A DNA stretch of 64,000 nt from Bradyrhizobium sp. sBnM-33. GTDB taxonomy: Bacteria; Pseudomonadota; Alphaproteobacteria; Rhizobiales; Xanthobacteraceae. A program made the translations under genes and the position numbers. Position 1 is the first letter of the stretch, and the number at the start of each line of letters is the position of its first letter. Below the pieces are notes generated by a model. The model saw only the letters and a list, made by a program, of their open reading frames with translations. It was not told the DNA's origin and made no database searches. Shown here piece after piece: positions 1 to 8,074 of this stretch. The stretch covers positions 4,030,001 to 4,094,000 of the forward strand of contig NZ_CP136624.1 of the NCBI RefSeq assembly GCF_032917945.1, given 5' to 3'.

Positions 1-78
1 CGAACATATGCGACAAATCACTGGCGGCGTCATATCGGCCGCAAAGGATTCGACAAAGAGCAAGGTCTGAAAGATCTG

Positions 79-333
79 CTAGCGGCGACGTCCAATCGCG
101 ACGCCGAAGAGAAAAGCGACGAACAGACTGGCCAGCGGCGCTTCGCGAGTGATTGCACTGATGGTCGAGAGCGGCATTCCCGGTTTCCGTGCCGCTGCGA
201 TCGCATTACTGAGACGATCGACCGCAGCTTGCAGTCCGGCGGATACTTCCGTCAGCGTGCGTGACACGTCGGTCGCCGTATCAATGGCGCGTTCCGCCAT
301 GCCGGGCTGGGATGGTCCTGAGGTCTCATTCAC
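79..333 (-). CDS. Small protein with C-terminal membrane anchor
   Basis: 84-residue protein read from a GTG start. The first 60 residues are soluble and helical in character (Ala/Thr/Asp rich). Residues 64-81 (APLASLFVAFLFGVAIG) form one membrane segment that ends in an RRR tail. This layout resembles the ElaB/YqjD/DUF883-like group, in which a helical domain is anchored by a C-terminal glycine-containing helix. That relationship is by recall and has not been tested. It stands alone, with a divergent small gene about 170 bp away. Confidence 0.6.
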   Translation of the reverse strand: MNETSGPSQPGMAERAIDTATDVSRTLTEVSAGLQAAVDRLSNAIAAARKPGMPLSTISAITREAPLASLFVAFLFGVAIGRRR

Positions 334-504
334 GATTGGAACTCACTTCGATGGCTTGGCAATCGCCGAGCGGCAGCTGACGTTGCGACAATGCGTGGCC
401 AATGCATTAGTTCCCGGAGGTCCCACCTTGGCAGGGTCGACGAGGGAACCTTCGTCAGGCTCGGGACTTGTATTTAGTCAGAAGAAAGCAACGCGGATTT
501 TCCG

Positions 505-789
505 ATGGCGACGGAATATACTGAAGACCACTTAACCAGAAGCGGTGGCGCGCCATTGAAGGTAGCGATTGGTGTCGCCATTCTCGGCGTGCTCGGGATG
601 CTGATCGTTGACCACGGGCCGTGGAACAAGCCCAAAGTACAGCACCCCATGTTCGCCAATTACAGCACCACTGGGGAAGCTGCACGGGCGGCCGGTGCGC
701 AGGTCATGCCGACCGAACCGAAGCTCGAGGTGGAGCCTGAACCGCCCGTGCCAAAGCCAGTTCATCCGGCTAACCCAGCCCCTCGTTAG
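505..789 (+). CDS. Small single-pass membrane protein
   Basis: 94-residue protein from an ATG. Residues 18-36 (PLKVAIGVAILGVLGMLIV) form a membrane segment. It is followed by a Pro/Glu-rich tail (EPKLEVEPEPPVPKP) of the kind often found on periplasmic linkers. It resembles small orphan proteins of Bradyrhizobium by recall. No function can be assigned. Confidence 0.6.
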   Translation: MATEYTEDHLTRSGGAPLKVAIGVAILGVLGMLIVDHGPWNKPKVQHPMFANYSTTGEAARAAGAQVMPTEPKLEVEPEPPVPKPVHPANPAPR

Positions 790-902
790 AGAATGACAGT
801 TGACACGCGGGCGGGCAAATCATCGGCATAGTGGCACCATCACGCAAATTCACAGGGGCTTCCGGAACGAGCATGGCAGCGAACGCTGACGACGCGCCCC
901 CA

Positions 903-1424
903 TCATGCAGCAAAGCTGCCGCCACTAATACGACCCGCGGGTGGTCGTTTGCTACTCAGGAGGTCCGCCCCGGCTGGTGGTTGGAAGCGATACCGCCGAC
1001 GGCCCTGGTATCGGCTTCGACTTTGTTCCCCGATCTCCCCTGAACTCTGTCCAGATGCCAGCGAATGCGCACAGCGGTCGTTCAGCGCAAAGCAGACCAC
1101 GTCTTTCTTCGGTCTCCGGGTCGGCTCGGGCGCGTACTCGGCGAAGCTGTTGAACGGCACTAAGCATCTCTTCTCTGGCTTTAACCAGCCGCGCCAATGT
1201 AGTGACGGCGTATTGCGAACGTTCGTGACCGGCGAGCCGCCAGTGCGCGGCGGTGGCGGCATCCCCCAGCGCATCAGCGTCAGTTCGCGGCCACCTTCTG
1301 CATTGCGCACCACTGGCGCAGGATAGCCCGGGAATACGCCGGGCATCGGCGGTAAGTTGCCGACGTATCGATAGATGACGCGGAGCGCGCGGATGGCCTG
1401 TTGATTTCGTGGTGATGCTGTAGA
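903..1424 (-). pseudogene. SRAP (YedK/HMCES-like) gene, main body, disrupted
   Basis: SRAP-domain proteins crosslink abasic sites in single-stranded DNA through their Cys2. The minus strand here reads YSITT, then in another frame NQQAIRAL...GNLPPMPGVFPGYPAPVV...LMRWGMPPPP, then ...VPFNSFAEYAPEP, and in a third frame LCAFAGIWTEFRGDRGTKS. This is the family order, with frameshifts near 1405 and near 1100. The C-terminal part after the LTTS segment is missing. The first four codons lie at 2774-2785, on the other side of an inserted IS1111-type element. The gene is therefore broken by insertion, by two frameshifts and by 3' truncation. Confidence 0.8.
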
Positions 1425-1430
1425 TGGGGT

Positions 1431-1444
1431 GATTGCGGTTGCTG
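1431..1444 (+). repeat. Left subterminal inverted repeat of the IS1111 element
   Basis: GATTGCGGTTGCTG, starting 6 bases inside the left end. It is the exact reverse complement of 2754-2767. Homology stops on both sides, so the repeat is 14 bp. Confidence 0.9.
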
Positions 1445-1502
1445 CTCGAAAGGCTCAGCCTGGAAGGGAAGCCGGCGAGCCGGCGGCAGCAGGAGCGGGA
1501 AC

Positions 1503-2537
1503 ATGAAGCACTATGTCGGTCTGGATGTTTCGCTAAAGGAGACGGCTATCTGTGTTGTGGACGAGAATGGCGTCGTCATTCGCGAGGGCAAAACATTTTC
1601 GGAACCGGAGGCTATTGTTGCCTGGCTCAACGAAAGCGGATTGCCCCTTGCCAAGGTCGGGATTGAGATTGGTGGTCTCGCTCGTTGGCTGTACGGCGAA
1701 CTGCGTGCTGCCGGCTTACACGCAGTCTGCATCGATCCCCGAAGACTGCGCGGCGTGACTAGGACGATGCCGATTAAGACCGATCGAAACGACGCTCGCG
1801 CTATTGCGCAGGTAATGCGGGTCGGCTGGTACACCGTTGTTCATATCAAGGGTGACGTGAGCCAGGAGCTACGAATGCTTCTCAATAATCGCAAGACGCT
1901 TTTGATTAAGCAGATCGATATCGAGAATGAAATTCGGGGCGTCTTACGCGTCTTCGGCTTAAAGCTGTCTGGTCGTATATCTCAAGTAACGTTTGAGCAG
2001 CAAACGAATGAACTCACAGATGGCCATCCACGACTCGCGGCGATGCTGCGCCCAATGCTTGTGGCTCGAGCCGCGCTGCGTGAACAGTACGGCGTCCTAC
2101 ACAAGATGGTACTTGAAATAGTACGCCGCGAACCGACATGCCAGCGGCTCATGACGATACCAGGCGTAGGCGCACTGACGGCAATCACTTTTCTAACAAC
2201 TATTGATGACCCGGATCGCTTTCAACGCTCCCGCGATGTTGGCGCGCATCTTGGCCTTACGCCACGCAAATACGCATCTGGCGAAACCGATCGGAATGGC
2301 GCTATTTCGAGGTGCGGCGATGTGATGCTCAGGACCATACTTTATCAGGCAGCGCTTGCACTTCTAACCCGCACCCAGCGTTGGTCTGCATTGAAAGCCT
2401 GGGGTGTAAGGGTGGCCAAGCGACGCGGTCTTCGCCGAGCAGTCGTGGCGGTCGCGCGAAAATTAGCGATCGTGATGCATCGGATCTGGGCAGATGGAAG
2501 CGAGTTCCGATGGACCCGCGAGGAGGCGACCGCATGA
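1503..2537 (+). CDS. IS110/IS1111-family transposase
   Basis: 344 residues, full length for the family, and apparently intact. The N-terminal RuvC-like (DEDD) domain opens with YVGLDVSLKETAICV, with Asp8 as first acidic residue, and carries the conserved TDRNDARAIAQ block near residue 95. The C-terminal Transposase_20 domain reads LMTIPGVGALTAITFL and then LGLTPRKYASGE, with the catalytic serine region in the following helix. These enzymes recombine DNA through Holliday-junction-like intermediates, guided by an RNA from the element's noncoding end. The reading frame has no lesion, so the element may still be active. Confidence 0.95.
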   Translation: MKHYVGLDVSLKETAICVVDENGVVIREGKTFSEPEAIVAWLNESGLPLAKVGIEIGGLARWLYGELRAAGLHAVCIDPRRLRGVTRTMPIKTDRNDARAIAQVMRVGWYTVVHIKGDVSQELRMLLNNRKTLLIKQIDIENEIRGVLRVFGLKLSGRISQVTFEQQTNELTDGHPRLAAMLRPMLVARAALREQYGVLHKMVLEIVRREPTCQRLMTIPGVGALTAITFLTTIDDPDRFQRSRDVGAHLGLTPRKYASGETDRNGAISRCGDVMLRTILYQAALALLTRTQRWSALKAWGVRVAKRRGLRRAVVAVARKLAIVMHRIWADGSEFRWTREEATA

Positions 2538-2753
2538 TCGATTAGCAATTCAGCGGATCCGCCGAAAAGGCGGAACGACGTCCTGCGAGGACGAGGTCGG
2601 GGTGACTGCGCTGCAACCTCTGTGCCTGCAGCACGCGCCTAATAGATAGCAGCTCCCGATCTTCGGACTACCATCGTGAGGCGGCTATGAACGTCGACCT
2701 CGTAGACAAGAGCGAGCCTCGCAGGCTGTCGGTAACGAGCTGAACCCTTGTGC
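2538..2753 (+). ncRNA. Candidate bridge/seeker RNA of the IS1111 element
   Basis: This is the noncoding right end. It contains three perfect stem-loops: TCCGCC-GAAAA-GGCGGA at 2558-2574, CGTCCT-GCG-AGGACG at 2579-2593, and AGCCT-CGC-AGGCT at 2715-2727. Bases 2612-2621 (TGCAACCTCT) are the exact reverse complement of the right target flank 2773-2782. Bases 2704-2712 (AGACAAGAG) repeat the right junction 2768-2776. IS110-family elements are known to encode a guide RNA with separate target and donor loops. The two matches fit a right-target guide and a left-donor guide. Exact transcript ends cannot be seen. Confidence 0.6.
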
Positions 2754-2767
2754 CAGCAACCGCAATC
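2754..2767 (-). repeat. Right subterminal inverted repeat of the IS1111 element
   Basis: CAGCAACCGCAATC, exact reverse complement of 1431-1444, five bases inside the right end. Confidence 0.9.
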
Positions 2768-2772
2768 AGACA

Positions 2773-2785
2773 AGAGGTTGCACAT
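2773..2785 (-). pseudogene. SRAP gene, first four codons
   Basis: The minus strand reads ATG TGC AAC CTC (Met-Cys-Asn-Leu) from 2785. Cys2 is the catalytic residue of SRAP proteins and Met-Cys-Asn is their usual start. The rest of the gene is at 903-1424, beyond the IS1111 insertion. Confidence 0.75.
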
Positions 2786-2817
2786 TTATCGAGAGCTGCC
2801 GCGATAGATCTTTCCCG

Positions 2818-3015
2818 CTAGTCTCTATTTGTATGCAAGTCTCTCAGCCTACGCATGTAGTAGCCATGCCTCTGAAGCGCTGACCCAATCTCCTCGCTAA
2901 CTTTGACAACCCTTTTCTTGCTCTTGCGCCATTTTCCAGGCGCCGCAATAGGGGGTATCGGACATCCCTTCTTCACAACGAGCAGATCACGTCTGGTGTT
3001 CAAATAGACGTCCAT
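2818..3015 (-). CDS. Small basic orphan protein
   Basis: 65 residues from ATG at 3015. The start is chosen because GGGAGAGAG sits just upstream; a TTG at 3030 in the same frame would place that ribosome site inside the gene. The protein begins [17 protein letters not shown] and is Lys/Arg rich ([15 protein letters not shown]). I recall close relatives as uncharacterised proteins in Bradyrhizobium. No domain or function is known to me. Confidence 0.65.
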   Translation of the reverse strand: MDVYLNTRRDLLVVKKGCPIPPIAAPGKWRKSKKRVVKVSEEIGSALQRHGYYMRRLRDLHTNRD

Positions 3016-3393
3016 GTGTCTCTCTCCCAAAACGGCTGAACTTACCGCTTATGAGCAAAAGCATGGGTTGCAAAAATGCAACACCGAGCCACTATGAGGC
3101 GCTCGCGATGCCACGGCTTCTATCCCGGCACGACAGAGCCCCGATGACTCGCGGCCTCAGCTCAGTACGTTGTCAAAGTCGCCTGAGCGCCGAAGTCCAT
3201 GCAGGGCGCTTGTTAGGTGAACCTTAACTGCGCTTGCTCGCGTCGGGTCAATCTTCAGGCCGAGGGGTGGCTTGCCGACGCCGCGGTCTAGCAGCTCGCG
3301 TATTGTCTTGGTTCTGCGATGCTGAGGTGTCGAAGTCTCCCTCCGGCGAGGGCCGCCTTGTTGGATTAGTCCAATTGGTGCGTAACTGCCCTT

Positions 3394-3791
3394 ATGGACA
3401 GCCATAAGGGCAGTACTCAGCTTGAACGGCTTGAGGTGGTCGAGACTGGTCGCCGGCGGCGCTGGTCGGATGACGAGAAGGTGCGGATCGTCACCGAGAG
3501 CTTGCAAGCGCCGCGCGCGATATCGTCGACAGCAAGACGCCACGGCATATCACGTTCGTTGCTGATGACATGGCGGCGCTCGTTCGGTCCCGAGCCGATT
3601 AGCCCTCAAGGCGAGCAATCCGGCTTTGCGCGGGTGGTCCTTGCCACTGAGGTCGAGCCGGCGGTTGCTGCCTCGCCGACGATAGCGGGCACATGGTGAT
3701 CGTCGTTGGCAGGGATCGCCGGGTGATTGTCGATGCCGGCGTCGATGCGGTCGCGCTAGCGCGGGTACTGCAGGCGTTGGAGCGTCGATGA
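3394..3791 (+). pseudogene. IS66-family first ORF (TnpA-like), frameshifted
   Basis: The first part reads RRRRWSDDEKVRIVTESL, then a helix-turn-helix stretch (ISSTARRHGISRSLLMTWRR), as in the small DNA-binding first protein of IS66 elements. The frame stops near 3699. The expected C-terminus (VIVVGRDRRVIVDAG...LARVLQALERR) continues in another frame from 3693 to 3791. A single-base change has split the gene. Confidence 0.8.
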
Positions 3792-4134
3792 TTCCGATCT
3801 CTTCGAGCGCACGCATCTGGATTGCGACCGGCTATACCGACATGCGCAAGGGCATGCAGAGTTTGTCGTTATTGGTGCAGAAAGCCTTGGTCGTGATCCG
3901 TTCGCCGGAGATGTCTTCGTGTTCCGCGGCCGCAGCGGTTCATTAGTCAAGGCCTTGTGGCACGATGGAATTGGATGGTCGCTCTATGCCAAGCGGTTGG
4001 ACCGTGGACGTTTTGTCTGGCCGGTGACGCTGGGCGGTGTGGTTGGGCTGACCGCGGTGCAGATGAGTTATCTGCTGGAAGCGATCGACTGGCGCAACCC
4101 ACAGCACACGTGGCGGCCACAGAGCGCGGGCTAG
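3788..4134 (+). pseudogene. IS66-family TnpB, frameshifted
   Basis: Starts MIPISSSARIWIATGYTDMR KGM, the typical TnpB opening. It overlaps the previous gene by four bases (ATGA). Around 3890 the frame breaks, and the remainder (FVFRGRSGSLVKALWHDG, then LYAKRLDRGRFVWP) follows in the next frame to 4134. TnpB is the small accessory protein required by IS66 elements. This copy cannot make it intact. Confidence 0.8.
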
Positions 4135-4200
4135 GCTCAAAAGATGTTCTGAGGTGCAAAAAGACGCCTCAAATCGCCTCTTTTAAATTCCATCAGGGCC

Positions 4201-4940
4201 ATGGGTGACGGCCTTGAATTGCTGCCAGACGACATCGATGCGCTGAAAGCGGCATTGATTGTTGCCCGGGCGGAGGCTGCGGCCGCCCGCGCCCGGCAGT
4301 CCGACGACCAGGCGCTGATCGCCCATCTGAAGCTGCAGATCGAGAAACTCAATCGCGACCGCTATGGCCCGCGTCAGAGCGCACGGCGCGGCTATTGGAT
4401 CAGCTCGAACTGACGCTGGAGGAGCTGGAAAGTTCGGCGACGGAGGGCGAACTCGCAGCCGAAATGGCCGCGGCCAAAACCACGAAGGTGGCGTCGTTCG
4501 CGCGCAAGCGGCCGTCCGCTGTAGCTGGCCAGGTGCGCTTGAGGGTGTTCGCCGGCGCGATCGCGTGAGTATTAAAACACTGCCCGCGGCGGCTCTGGCC
4601 CGCCGAACGGCTTGTCGTCGCGGACACAGACCCAGATCCGGCCGGTGCTGGTCTTGCCCTTGGCCAAAACCGGGACCGTGGTGTCGTCGCCGTGCAGTCG
4701 CTCGGCGCGCAGCACATGGCGGAAGGCATGCCGATCAGCCTGTCGACCCTGGCCGATGTTGCCCTGGAATTGGACGCCGGCATCAGCGATCTCCGATCGA
4801 GCGGCGTGACCATGCACGTCAACAAGGTCCATCACGTCACCAAAATCAAGCGCGTTGCCGAGGACCTCGGTGAAGATGAGGACTACGCCGAATGGATACG
4901 GATGAGTCGGCAACTTCGAAAGACAAGAGCCCCCAAATGA
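4201..4940 (+). pseudogene. IS66-family TnpC remnant with internal inversion
   Basis: Plus-strand N-terminus: DDIDALKAALIVARAEAAAA and LIAHLKLQIEKLNRDRYGPR (leucine-zipper-like region), frameshifted near 4375, continuing to KTTKVASFARKRP at about 4510. From there to about 4715 the homology is on the minus strand: RAERLHGDDTTVPVLAKGKT, VRDDKPFGGPEPP and GEHPQAHLASYSG, which is the DDE catalytic region. After about 4716 the plus strand resumes with AEGMPISLSTLAD, normally located before that catalytic block. The 4770-4940 stretch (KVHHVTKIKRVAEDLGEDED) is not recognisable TnpC and may belong to a different small gene. Confidence 0.7.
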
Positions 4941-5032
4941 TGAATCGCACATGAACCTTCCTCAAAGTTGCGCCACGATCTTCGCACGCATGGCGACGCT
5001 GAGGGGAGCGACATTGCAGCAGCGCACCTTAG

Positions 5033-5824
5033 CTACTGTGTGTTCGGCAGAATTAAGAAATTCTCGTTATGGTCGTAGTGCTTGAGGCGCAGTTCTACGC
5101 GGTAGTTTGAGGCAGCCAGAAATTCTGAAAAGGCTTGCGAGTTTTCATGGTCCACTTCGATATAGATGTTGGGTCGACAGCGACGGATTGTCTCCGCCAA
5201 TCCGCGAAGCACCTTCATTTCAAAGCCTTCGGTGTCGATTTTTATGAAATCGATTTGTTGGTTTTTCAGAGCAGTGTCCCCGGTCTGCGTCGGTATTGAT
5301 CCAGATGCAGCCTCCCGTAAGCTAGCATGACCCAGATTGTTCAGATCAATTGCGAACGACGCGCTGCTCGCTTTGTCACTGAAACCTGTTCCGAGATGGG
5401 AAATGTCACTTATGCCGAGTAAGCCATTGATTTTAAGGTTTTCGAGCAAAATATCGCACGTCTCTGAGATCGGCTCGACAAGGATAAGCTTCCTCGCGCC
5501 GAGGATCTTCGCAAAATAGATCGAGTGCTGACCGGTGTTGGCGCCGACGTCGACAAACGTGCCGCCGCTTTTGAAATAAGGTGCTAAGGCCGCAAGGTCA
5601 GCCTCTTCATAGAAGGTGCCCTCTGATTGCTTTTTCTGGATGTAATCAGACGGGTCAACGATAACTAGTGAAATTGGAATGGATTTATATTCAAATCGTG
5701 CAACTTTCCGATTGCGCCAAAGAAGCGGGTAGCGCCACCGATGATATAAATTCTTTGATGATATCCAGGCGTCAGCCGGAATGAGCGGCTTAAAGGCCTT
5801 TGCTATAGTCTTCAAGATCTGCAT
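5033..5824 (-). CDS. FkbM-family methyltransferase
   Basis: 263 residues from ATG at 5824; a GTG at 5899 would add 25 residues that look unlike the family start. FkbM-type enzymes transfer a methyl group from SAM, usually to sugar or polyketide hydroxyls. Motif I is FVDVGANTGQHS (90-101). An acidic loop (LILVEPISE) follows, and the C-terminal signature is FIKIDTEGFEMKVLRG. The protein is soluble with no signal peptide. Its nearest intact neighbours are a glycosyltransferase and galE, so O-methylation of a surface glycan is plausible but inferred. Confidence 0.85.
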   Translation of the reverse strand: MQILKTIAKAFKPLIPADAWISSKNLYHRWRYPLLWRNRKVARFEYKSIPISLVIVDPSDYIQKKQSEGTFYEEADLAALAPYFKSGGTFVDVGANTGQHSIYFAKILGARKLILVEPISETCDILLENLKINGLLGISDISHLGTGFSDKASSASFAIDLNNLGHASLREAASGSIPTQTGDTALKNQQIDFIKIDTEGFEMKVLRGLAETIRRCRPNIYIEVDHENSQAFSEFLAASNYRVELRLKHYDHNENFLILPNTQ

Positions 5825-7119
5825 GCCGCCATCCCAATCAAGGACCCCGCCAATATGAACCACTGCAACGTGTGCGTAATTGAAAAGACCCGCCACCACT
5901 CTCCCGATCTCCAGTGGGATTTTGCTTAACCGCGTCGGTTACCCAATCGAATCCCGCCTCCGTCGATTGATGCTGCCGTCGTGCATTACACGCGGGGAGA
6001 CAGCAAACAAAGTCCCTAAAGGCGGTCTCTGTGCATCATGATCGGCATAGCCTAGGGTTTCCTCTGGAACCTGACAAGCAGGTATGTCGGCCATCTGTCA
6101 TTTCCCAACTTTTGGTTGCGACGCCGCGTCGCACTGCGGCGCCGGCGCGATCGGACAGGTGCCACTGACTGGCCGCCGCATGCGGCGACCGCCTTGCGCT
6201 GTTTTACGGTCGAATAATCCAATCCAGCTGCGGCCTACGCCGGATGCGTACGTGTCGAAAAGAATGCCGACTGAACAGTCCATTCTGAAAGCCAGATTTC
6301 TCGTCGGCGGTCAGGCCGGTGCGAATTTTCTGAGGTGGCGGCTTACCCTAGCCAAAGGCGCAACGCTAGTTTCTATGGCCTTCCAGACCGTCTCGTTTCC
6401 GGGGAATGGGCCTAGCCGAACCAGCGCACGAAAGCCGCCACCTTCCGAACCTATGTAGCTCATCGCAACGTGGTTCAGCCTTCGGCGTGCTGAACATTGG
6501 CCTTTTCGCACACAGCACTGAATGACGCTTTCGCTTTTGCATCCTCACAGTAAAACGCCGTTCATTCGTCTCTTGTCTCTACCCACCAATGTGTCTTCTG
6601 AATGCGAGCAGTACGAGAGGCGTCCCCTTGCAAGTGGTCTAATTCTCTTCCATATGCTCGAACAATCACCACAACATTTCATTTGCCACGCATCTCCGAC
6701 CCGGCCCGGTTGAGATCGATTCGTTTCGCCTTTACCGGTTCGAGAATTCAGGCGTCCCAGACCTCACTGCAGCTTCATACGGTCGGAAACGGAACATTCC
6801 GGACGTTGGCGAATTAAACCGTGGCTTGGGGCTTCGCAAACCGCGAGGCATGCCATGAACCCTGTTTCGGCAAGCGACGTGTTCCTGACAGTCGCCATTA
6901 TGAGTGGCACGTTCCTGACCGAAATCGCTGATTTCATCCTGATTGGGCTGCTCTGAAACAGGTGCCCAGATACACCCACTTGTAGGGAGTGATCACGCCC
7001 GCCTCGGTCAGCTTGATCCTTTGGCGGACTGGCAGGCGCAGTGACTCTTGGCAGACGATTAAAGCCAATCTTTGCAGGTGTTTGCAATCCGCTATGACAG
7101 GTGCTGAAGCTGCCCGGCG
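5825..7119. other. No supported gene
   Basis: About 1.3 kb with only short overlapping frames on both strands. None has a ribosome site plus a recognisable family. A minus-strand frame around 6311-6450 (GGGFRALVRLGPFPGNETVW) looks protein-like but I cannot name it. The stretch appears to be decayed sequence. Confidence 0.5.
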
Positions 7120-7551
7120 TCACACCTGTCGTTCAAGAAAGAGCGAAACGACGTTAGCGGCATTCATTGCCCGCGCCCTTTCTTTGGCAGGTGGCGGCGG
7201 GCTGGGTTGCGCTGCTGCATTCGATCCTTGCAAGCAATCCACGCAAGCGGAAAGCCTACCCAGCTGTTCCGAAAGCAACTTGGGCTGGCCCTGCTCAGCC
7301 GATATTTGCCGCTGTAGACCGCTGATCTGTTCCGCGGCACGATGCTGTGCTGACTGGAGCTCTTGGATCGTTTGTTGGAGATTGGCCACAGCATCTCTAG
7401 CCGTCTTGTCAGCGAGCTCGGCAGCCGGAGACGGCTCAGCATTGGGGCGAACGGCCGCTAATGGAGAGGACTCGGATCCAATTCGATTGCTGGCCCAAAG
7501 TACTGCAACAATGGCAACGGCGAGGAGAAGAAGTAGAACCCACGGCAGCAT
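7120..7551 (-). CDS. Membrane-anchored coiled-coil protein
   Basis: 143 residues. Residues 2-20 (LPWVLLLLLAVAIVAVLWA) form one N-terminal membrane segment. Residues about 45-105 are a heptad-rich coiled coil (ANLQQTIQELQSAQHRAAEQ, then LQRQISAEQ). The tail is Pro/Ala rich. Similar orphan proteins are frequent in Bradyrhizobium by recall. It may act as a periplasmic or cytoplasmic scaffold, but no function is shown by the sequence. Confidence 0.65.
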   Translation of the reverse strand: MLPWVLLLLLAVAIVAVLWASNRIGSESSPLAAVRPNAEPSPAAELADKTARDAVANLQQTIQELQSAQHRAAEQISGLQRQISAEQGQPKLLSEQLGRLSACVDCLQGSNAAAQPSPPPPAKERARAMNAANVVSLFLERQV

Positions 7552-7785
7552 GCGGCGCGGTCATTCTGGCTCGCTGCTGATGCGATTTTTGGGCGTGAGG
7601 TCGCTCATCATTTGGCTATTAAGCCGACAATGATCGATTCGTCCCCATTAACGGGTGATAGCCCCTGGCCGTTCTCGCTTGCGCCTTCCACTCGCCTGCG
7701 ATTGGATGGTTCGCAGGAGGGGAGACGTCAGAACTCAAGTCGGGCTGGAGCCGTGAGTTTGACGAGTCCGGCCCCGCTCTCAGCG

Positions 7786-7860
7786 GGCAGCAAGCTTGTC
7801 ACCTTGCGCGATGCTGCCAGCTACATCACAGCACGAACAGAGATCGCAAGGTGTCCTGAG
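7786..7860 (+). pseudogene. Fragment of a dispersed small-protein family
   Basis: Reads KLVTLRDAASYITA and then loses the family pattern. The same small orphan protein family (KLVTLRDAxxYIT ... EWQAAMEALxLVxxxxGPTMFA by recall) leaves pieces at 20.7, 21.7 and 22.9 kb. No intact copy is visible here. Confidence 0.4.
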
Positions 7861-8074
7861 GCAAGGTGCCGCACGCTGATGGTATTGCAGCGCAATTTGA
7901 AGCGGGCTCGGATCGTTCTGTTCCGTTGGCAGCGGCCGGGCGCAGCACCAGGTTACGGACTTTAGCCTAGCGACAGGCGCGAGCCAAAGGCTGGAGCGGC
8001 CACTCAGTCAAGATAGAACGACGGCTTTTGATAATGGGTAGCAAGAAAAAGGACGCGCTGGAAAGGGCCAATGT

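Larger units (their letters stand above)
1425..2772 (+). mobile_element. IS1111-type element (IS110 family), nearly complete
   Basis: About 1.35 kb. The ends are placed from the split SRAP gene: minus-strand codons Met-Cys-Asn-Leu (2785-2774) rejoin TAC AGC ATC (1422 downward) if everything between is removed. Only AGA (+ strand) is shared at the two junctions, consistent with the absent or tiny target duplication of IS110-family elements. Perfect 14-bp inverted repeats lie just inside both ends. There are about 78 bases before the transposase and about 235 after it. Subterminal repeats with a longer right noncoding end are the features that set the IS1111 subgroup apart. Confidence 0.85.
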
